From contig OY776124.1 of assembly GCA_963675135.1 (NCBI GenBank), positions 3,021,001-3,085,000 of the forward strand: a stretch of DNA of 64,000 nucleotides, given 5' to 3'. The notes under the pieces were generated by a model that was given only the letters and a program-made list of their open reading frames with translations, was not told the origin of the DNA and made no database searches. The translations under genes and the position numbers were made by a program. The DNA comes from Galeopsis tetrahit (taxonomy: Eukaryota; Streptophyta; Magnoliopsida; Lamiales; Lamiaceae). This document shows, piece by piece, positions 57,708 through 64,000 of the stretch; within the stretch, counting starts at the first letter, position 1, and each line of letters begins with the position of its first letter.

Positions 57708-58039
57708 CTCTTGATTGTGTACATTGTAAAGGTTGACACCTTTTTGGGATGAGAGATTTAGTACGTTATTGTATTCTTTGAGTTGTGTGAGTTCACGAGT
57801 GAAGTGAGGAAATATCCAATTCCGAGTGAATGAGTGTGTAAACATTCTTTATCAATCAAAGAAGTACTAATCTGGTCCAGTGGATGTAGATCACATTGAT
57901 CGAACCACTTAAATTCTTGTGTGCTGTTTGTCTCATTGATTACTTTTCTGAATTACTATCCTAGAGCAGTTATTTCTTCTATATTCAAGTGTTCTAATTA
58001 GTTGGAGACGTCTAGCTGATCGGAATCTAACTTGACAAT

Positions 58040-58057
58040 TGGCGCCGTCTGTGGGAA
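58040..58057 (+). other. Primer-binding site
   Basis: TGGCGCCGTCTGTGGGAA, two bases after the LTR end. It is not the initiator-Met type used by most copia elements; TGGCGCC... sites pair with the 3' end of other tRNAs. The second copy is at 63177-63194. Confidence 0.7.
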
Positions 58058-58081
58058 ACCGAAGTAGCTGCAGATCTAAAG

Positions 58082-61000
58082 ATGGGGAATTCTACCAAGT
58101 ACAACATAGAGAAGTTTACAGGCACTGGAGATTTTGGGCTGTGGAAGGTCAAGATGCAGGCCCTCCTTGAACAGCAAGGATTATTCGAGGCCCTCGAAGA
58201 ATCCGAAGAGATTGCAGAAGAATCTGCAACAGCTGCGGCTGAAAGGAGCAAGTTGCTCAGGAAAGCTCGAAGCACGATCCTACTCTGCCTTGGAGATAAG
58301 TTCTTGAGGGAGGTTGCTAAAGAGAAGTCAGCGAAGGAGGTTTGGGATAAGCTTGAGAAGCTATATATGGTGAAAACTCTTGCTAACCGACTCTATTCGA
58401 AGCAGAAGCTGTATGCCTTTAGAATGGGAGATGACAAACCCATTACGGAGCAGCTAGATGAGTTCAATAAGATTCTTGATGATCTGGAGAATTTGGATGT
58501 CAAGTTAGAGGAAGAGGATAAGGCTCTGATCTTATTGACTGCTCTGCCTAAGTCCTTTGAAATCCTAAAGGACACCATCTTGTATGGTAGAAAGGAAGCG
58601 ATCACATTGGAGGATGTGAGCTTGGCTGTCAAGTCCAAGCTGTTACATAACAAAACATCTCAAGGAGATAAAAGTAGCAGTGGGGAAGGATTGGCAATCA
58701 AGGGAGGACAGAAGAAATCTGCCTCCAAGAAGGGGTCTAGTCAACCCAAGGGAGCTGATAAGGGTAAATCAGCAGTGTCAAATCAAGGGGAAGTAGTGTG
58801 CCACCACTGCAACAAACCTGGGCACTTTAAGAGTACTTGTTACAAGTACAAACAGCTTATGAGAAAATCTGGTCCTAAGAACCCTGTTGATAAAAATCAA
58901 GCAAATCAAACCCAAGATGATAAGGAGCAGAAAGGCTATGAGTCAGCTCAGTCCCTATCCATCACTTCCACTAAAGAGCAGCAAGATTGGATTTTAGATT
59001 CAGGGTGTTCTTTCCACATGACTCCAAGAAGAGAGTGGTTTCATGATTTTAAGCATCAGAATGGAGGCTCTGTGTTGTTAGGGAATGATCACACTTGCAA
59101 AGTCAGAGGTGAAGGTACAGTACACTTTAAGATGTATGATGGAGTAGTGAGGATTCTCAAGAGGGTCAGGTATGTTCCTGAACTCAATAGAAATTTGATA
59201 TCTCTTGGTATGCTGGATTCATTGGGCTACAAATTTCAGTCAGAAGATGGTGAGCTCAGAGTTTCAAAGGGGAAGCTTACTGTTCTTAAAGGAGAGAGAA
59301 GAAATGATCTCTACTTTCTTAAGGGGGGAACAGTTATTGGCAGATCAGATGTGGCAAGGGTGCAAGACAACTCAATGTTGTGGCACAGAAGATTAGGTCA
59401 TGTAGGAGAGAAGGGCCTACTTGAGCTAAGTAAGCAAGGATTGCTATGTGGTGACAAGATCACAAAGCTTGATTTGTGTGAGCACTGCATTCTTGGGAAA
59501 TCCAAGAGATTGAAGTTTGGGAAGAGTTCACACTCTACCAAAGGAATTTTGGACTATGTCCATTCAGATTTATGGGGGCCAGCTAGGAATCAGACCAGAA
59601 GTGGTGGGAGATACTTCATATCTATCATAAATGACTACTCAAGAAAGGTATGGATCACTATCCTGAAATCCAAGTCAGAAGCATTTGAAAAATTTAAGGA
59701 ATGGCTCACTGAGGTGGAGAACATTTCTGGAAAGAATCTAAAGCATTTGAGAACTGATAATGGGCTGGAGTTCATATCAGAAGAGTTCAATGTTTTCTGC
59801 AAGAAGAAGGGTATAGTGAGGCATAGAACAGTACCAGGTACACCTCAGTAGAATGGAGTAGCTGAGAGAATGAACCAGACTTTACTTGAGAGAGTTAGAT
59901 GCATGTTGAGCAGCTCTGGATTGCCTAAAGTATTTTGGGGAGAAGCAGTGTCAACAACAGCCTATTTGATAAACAGAAGCCCTTCCTCAGCTGTGCAATT
60001 TAAAACCCCAGAAGAGTTATGGTCTGGCCATGCAGCTGAGTACAGTAATTTGAAAGTTTATGGTTGTTCAGCATATGCCCATGTCAAGCAAGATAAGCTT
60101 GAGCCTCGAGCCTTGAAATGTGTGTTCATAGGGTATCCTTCAGGTGTGAAAGGGTATAGGTTGTGGTGCCTTGAAGCTGGGATGCAGAAGTGTATTATCA
60201 GCAGAGATGTAACTTTTGATGAAAGTAGAATGCCATTGAAAGAGGAGGCAAGCTCCAGTACAGCACACAACAAACCAGATGAGACACAGGTTGAGGTGGA
60301 GCATGTTGAAACCAGAACAGTAACTGAAGATCAGATTGATCTAGATGAGGAGGAGATTACTCATAGTGATACTGAGCTTCATGACTATCAGCTGACTAGG
60401 GACAGAACCAGAAGAGAAGTCCACCCACCTCAGAGGTATGGTCAAGCTGACATAGTATCATTTGCATTATGTGCAGCTCTTGAGGTGGAGTCTTTGGAGC
60501 CTAAAACTTACACAGAAGCCATAAACTGCCATGACAAAGGGAAGTGGTTAGTTGCTATGGAGGAAGAACTGTTATCTCTTAACAAGAACCAGACTTGGGA
60601 GATTGTTGAGAGGCCTAAGAACAAGAAACTTGTTGGGTGTAAGTGGATCTACAAGAAAAAGGTGGAGGCTCAAAGAGGTGGCAAGATTAGGTACAAGGCA
60701 AGACTTGTAGCTAAAGGATTTACACAGAAAGAAGGTATTGACTTTAATGAAATCTTCTCACCTGTTGTAAAGCATTGTAGCATCAGAATCTTGTTGGCTA
60801 TGGTTGCTCAATATGAATTGGAGCTGCATCAGATGGATGTGACCACAGCATTTCTTCATGGGACTTTAGATGAGAAGATCTACATGAAAATACCAGAAGG
60901 GTTGGACATAGAAGAGGGAGAAGACAAAGTGTGCTTACTTAGAAAATCACTCTATGGCCTCAAACAAAGCCCTAGACAGTGGTACTTAAGGTTTGATGAA

Positions 61001-61261
61001 TACATTTGCTCAGTTGGTTTTGCAAGAAGCTTGTATGACAACTGTGTTTACTTCAGGAGGGTTGGGAGTTCAGTTACCTATCTTCTGCTGTATGTAGATG
61101 ATATGTTAATAGCTGGGGAGTCTATTAACAGTATCAATCAAGTTAAGGAGATTCTCAAAAGGGAGTTTGAGATGAAAGATCTTGGTGAAGCTAAGGTGAT
61201 TCTTGGGATGGAGTTGGTAGAGTTGAGGGAGCAATTCAGCTTAGTCAGCCTACCTATCTGA
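58082..61261 (+). pseudogene. Tork gag-pol polyprotein, gag to reverse transcriptase, with one nonsense codon
   Basis: The start ATG (58082) lies 25 bp after the PBS. Gag (UBN2-like) covers residues 1-200, with a CCHC knuckle at C240, C243, H248 and C253, and protease DSG at 306-308. The integrase finger is H435, H440, C466 and C469; catalytic Asp are at 496 and 559. TAG at 59849-59851 replaces what is probably a second Gln codon in the TPQ-NGVAER motif. The same frame resumes at once, and the catalytic Glu follows the stop. RT has both Asp motifs (HQMDVTTAFLHG and YVDD at 61091-61102), then a shift at about 61230 ends the frame at 61261. Apart from these two lesions the protein looks complete. 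Confidence 0.93.
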
Positions 61262-62052
61262 GGAAGGTGTTAGATAGATTCAGGATGAATCAAGCTAAGT
61301 CAGTTTCTACACCAATTGGTCAGCATCAGAAGCTATCCAATCAGATGTGTCCCAAGAACAGGCAAGAAAGAGCTCAGATGAGTAAGGTTCCTTATGCCAG
61401 TGCAGTAGGGAGTTTAATGTATGATATGGTGTGTTGTAGACCAGATTTAACTCATGCAATGAGTGTAATCAGCAGATACATGAGTGATCCAGGCTTAAGT
61501 CATTGGGAGACAGTTAAGTGGGTCATGAGATATGTTCTAGGATCAGCTGAGAAAGGTCTGAAATTTCAGAAGATATCAGATGAGGGAGAAGCACTTGTGG
61601 GATATGTTGATGCCGACTATGCAGCCAATGTAGACACAAGAAAGTCCTTGACAGGGTATGTATTCACCTTATTTGGTACAGCTATATCATGGAGGTCAAT
61701 ACATCAGTCCGTAGTTGCATTATCTACTACAGAATCAGAATATGTAGCCTTGACTGAAGCAGTAAAGGAGAGCATGTGGCTTAGGGGGATCTTGAAGGAG
61801 TTTGGTATATCACAAAGAAGTGTGATTGTCTTTTGTGATAACCAAAGTGCAATACATCTTGCAAAGCATCAGGGGTATCATGAGAGAACTAAGCACATAG
61901 ATGTGAAACTGTACTTTGTAAGAGATATTGTTGAGAAGGGGGTGGTCCAGGTAGTGAAGATTGCTACAGAGGAGAACCCTGCTGATGCATTCACTAAGGC
62001 ATTGCCAAAAGAGAAGTTTGGCTTGTGTCTTAGACTTATTGGACTGCATTAA
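61225..62052 (+). pseudogene. Tork reverse transcriptase end and RNase H (frame-shifted part)
   Basis: This is the continuation of gag-pol in frame 1; its first ATG is at 61267. It contains the RT connection (YASAVGSLMYDMVCCRPDLT) and a copia RNase H: VGYVDADYA, SLTGYVFTLFG, STTESEYVALTEA, CDNQSAIHLAK, RTKHIDVKLYFVRD and NPADAFTKALP. The Asp, Glu and Asp catalytic positions are all present. The frame change lies at about 61225-61235 (TTGAGGGAGCAATTC), consistent with loss or gain of one or two bases. It ends at TAA 62050-62052, about 130 bp before the next LTR. Confidence 0.93.
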
Positions 62053-62166
62053 TTCCTCTGAGGAGAAGGCTACTGTTCTTGTGGCAGAAGATCAGTAGTG
62101 GAGGCTATTCTTTGAGGAGAATAGTGTTGGTGTTTTTTGTTTTGGTGGAGATTAGTTCGATTATGA

Positions 62167-62182
62167 GCTAAGGGTGGAGAAT
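62167..62182 (+). other. Polypurine tract
   Basis: AGCTAAGGGTGGAGAAT precedes the LTR start TGTGAGTG. Confidence 0.7.
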
Positions 62183-63174
62183 TGTGAGTGTTATCTCATA
62201 ATCTCAAAATCAGCACAGTAAACTACTGAGCTGATAGGATCAGATAAGATGACTTAGGCCTTATCAGATGAGTTGAAGGGTTTCAATCAGATGAGAAGGT
62301 GATGCTTAGAGTTCAGCACAGTTGGGATCAGCACAGTAAGATCAGCACAGTACTGGATTAAGATCAGTACTTCAGCAGACTGGACTAAGATCAGTACTTC
62401 AGCAGACTGGACTAAGATCAGTACTTCAGCAGAGTGTACCAAGATCAGTACTTCAGCAGAGTAGATCAGCTCAGTACCAGATCAGCACAGTACTTGGGTC
62501 AGCACAGTACCAGGTCAGCACAGTACTTGGGTCAGCACAGTACTTGGTCAGTGCAGTAAAGATCAGCACAGTATGAAGTCTATTAGCAGAGTTATCTTTT
62601 GATCATCAGAGCAGAAGAGTTGGGTATCAGAACACTAAGTAGTGTTCTGATCTTTATGGGCAAGTCTTCTGGTTCAAAGTTAGTTAGTTTAACTAACAGT
62701 TTTACAGTTACAACAACTTGAGGGCATAACTACCATTTCAGTTGGGCAATAACAGAGCACATGGGTTGTTACAAGCGGTTGCAAACGGTTGATAACTACT
62801 CAAAACAGTTCCTAACAGCAGCAACTACCTTTGGTCTTTATAAACTCTTGATTGTGTACATTGTAAAGGTTGACACCTTTTTGGGATGAGAGATTTAGTA
62901 CGTTATTGTATTCTTTGAGTTGTGTGAGTTCACGAGTGAAGTGAGGAAATATCCAATTCCGAGTGAATGAGTGTGTAAACATTCTTTATCAATCAAAGAA
63001 GTACTAATCTGGTCCAGTGGATGTAGATCACATTGATCGAACCACTTAAATTCTTGTGTGCTGTTTGTCTCGTTGATTACTTTTCTGAATTACTATCCTA
63101 GAGCAGTTATTTCTTCTATATTCAAGTGTTCTAATTAGTTGGAGACGTCTAGCTGATCGGAATCTAACTTGACA
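62183..63174 (+). mobile_element. Tork LTR, second copy (992 bp)
   Basis: Same length and ends as the first copy. It serves as 3' LTR of the left internal region and as 5' LTR of the right one. Confidence 0.95.
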
Positions 63175-63218
63175 ATTGGCGCCGTCTGTGGGAAACCGAA
63201 GTAGCTGCAGATCTAAAG

Positions 63219-64000
63219 ATGGGGAATTCTACCAAGTACAACATAGAGAAGTTTACAGGCACTGGAGATTTTGGGCTGTGGAAGGTCAAGATGCAGGCCC
63301 TCCTTGAACAGCAAGGATTATTCGAGGCCCTCGAAGAATCCGAAGAGATTGCAGAAGAATCTGCAACAGCTGCGGCTGAAAGGAGCAAGTTGCTCAGGAA
63401 AGCTCGAAGCACGATCCTACTCTGCCTTGGAGATAAGGTCTTGAGGGAGGTTGCTAAAGAGAAGTCAGCGAAGGAGGTTTGGGATAAGCTTGAGAAGCTA
63501 TATATGGTGAAAACTCTTGCTAACCGACTCTATTCGAAGCAGAAGCTGTATGCCTTTAGAATGGGAGATGACAAACCCATTACGGAGCAGCTAGATGAGT
63601 TCAATAAGATTCTTGATGATCTGGAGAATTTGGATGTCAAGTTAGAGGAAGAGGATAAGGCTCTGATCTTATTGACTGCTCTGCCTAAGTCCTTTGAAAT
63701 CCTAAAGGACACCATCTTGTATGGTAGAAAGGAAGCGATCACATTGGAGGATGTGATCTTGGCTGTCAAGTCCAAGCTGTTACATAACAAAACATCTCAA
63801 GGAGATAAAAGTAGCAGTGGGGAAGGATTGGCAATCAAGGGAGGACAGAAGAAATCTGCCTCCAAGAAGGGGTCTAGTCAACCCAAGGGAGCTGATAAGG
63901 GTAAATCAGCAGTGTCAAATCAAGGGGAAGTAGTGTGCCACCACTGCAACAAACCTGGGCACTTTAAGAGTACTTGTTACAAGTACAAACAGCTTATGAG
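63219..64000 (+). CDS. Tork gag-pol, second copy (partial, cut by window end)
   Basis: It starts at the equivalent ATG, 5137 bp after the first, and is open for 260 codons to the window end, including the CCHC knuckle. Compared with the first copy I see Phe74 to Val and Ser180 to Ile. Whether it carries the nonsense codon and frameshift of the first copy lies beyond the window. Confidence 0.9.
   Translation, partial: MGNSTKYNIEKFTGTGDFGLWKVKMQALLEQQGLFEALEESEEIAEESATAAAERSKLLRKARSTILLCLGDKVLREVAKEKSAKEVWDKLEKLYMVKTLANRLYSKQKLYAFRMGDDKPITEQLDEFNKILDDLENLDVKLEEEDKALILLTALPKSFEILKDTILYGRKEAITLEDVILAVKSKLLHNKTSQGDKSSSGEGLAIKGGQKKSASKKGSSQPKGADKGKSAVSNQGEVVCHHCNKPGHFKSTCYKYKQLM

Larger units (their letters stand above)
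57046..58037 (+). mobile_element. Tork LTR, first copy (992 bp)
   Basis: Starts TGTGAGTGTTATCTC and ends CTAACTTGACA, followed by AT and the PBS. It contains U3 tandem repeats (57186-57437), MYB-like words (GCGGTTGCAAACGGTTG near 57638) and a TATA box at 57702-57707. It differs from the LTR at 62183 at two positions that I noticed (57531 A/G; near 57931 A/G). Confidence 0.95.
57046..64000 (+). mobile_element. Tork-type Ty1-copia element in tandem LTR-internal-LTR-internal arrangement
   Basis: LTR (57046-58037), complete internal region (58038-62182), LTR (62183-63174), and then a second PBS and gag start that run off the window end. The period is 5137 bp. Order gag-protease-integrase-RT-RNase H defines Ty1-copia; gag and integrase styles suggest Tork. 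Insertion is within the Ale RNase H gene. The left flanking five bases are AGACC; the right flank is outside the window. Confidence 0.93.

Overview
This looks like nuclear DNA from a flowering plant, probably a eudicot. The evidence is the set of plant repeat families present: Ty1-copia elements resembling the SIRE/Maximus, Ale and Tork lineages, a Helitron, hAT- and Mutator-type MITEs, a plant-type tRNA-Arg(ACG), and AT-rich spacers around a CpG-rich satellite. I see no intact host protein gene. Species cannot be named from this window.

Layout. Bases 1-23170 are one uninterrupted tandem array of a 157-159 bp satellite (about 146 copies). It has two monomer types, a GC-rich dyad in one of them, and several layers of higher-order repeat (7-mer of 1112 bp; 10-, 14- and 18-mer blocks of 1584, 2218 and 2843 bp; 4/8-mer of 631/1262 bp). 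A 1.5 kb LTR-like insertion (23171-24686) splits the array, and about 17 more monomers follow to 27345. There the satellite passes abruptly into the middle of an envelope-like gene of a SIRE-type copia element. Only the 3' end of that element survives (broken env-like gene, polypurine tract, 1740 bp LTR ending at 33432).

From 33433 to about 48100 is AT-rich transposon debris. It holds LTR fragments, an N-terminal Mutator-transposase-like fragment (35777-36202, minus strand), a broken gag-like or transposon-associated gene with an intron (37142-38030), two hAT-type MITEs with 8 bp target duplications (38137-38704, 40543-41271), a Mutator-like MITE with a 10 bp target duplication (41706-42796), other inverted-repeat elements, a local triplication (46673-47270) and a tRNA-Arg(ACG) gene with a mispaired anticodon stem (47354-47426, minus strand).

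From 48126 to the end is a Russian-doll nest. An old Ale-type copia element (LTR at 48126, broken gag-pol at 53529-57045) has been entered by a 4.8 kb minus-strand Helitron (48611-53424). That Helitron contains its own insertion (50501-51552, 8 bp target duplication) and a short ORF resembling an organelle-targeting presequence. The Ale RNase H region is interrupted at 57046 by a very young Tork-type copia element arranged LTR-internal-LTR-internal, with a 5137 bp period, running off the window end. Its two complete LTRs (992 bp each) differ at only two positions that I noticed, but the first gag-pol copy carries a nonsense codon and a frameshift.

How it fits together: no pathway is encoded. 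The window records satellite amplification by repeated block duplication and serial nesting of mobile elements. The points most worth following are the satellite family with its dyad and nested higher-order structure, the satellite/retroelement junction, the Helitron-in-copia nest with duplicated G-box-bearing terminus, and the three-LTR tandem copia.
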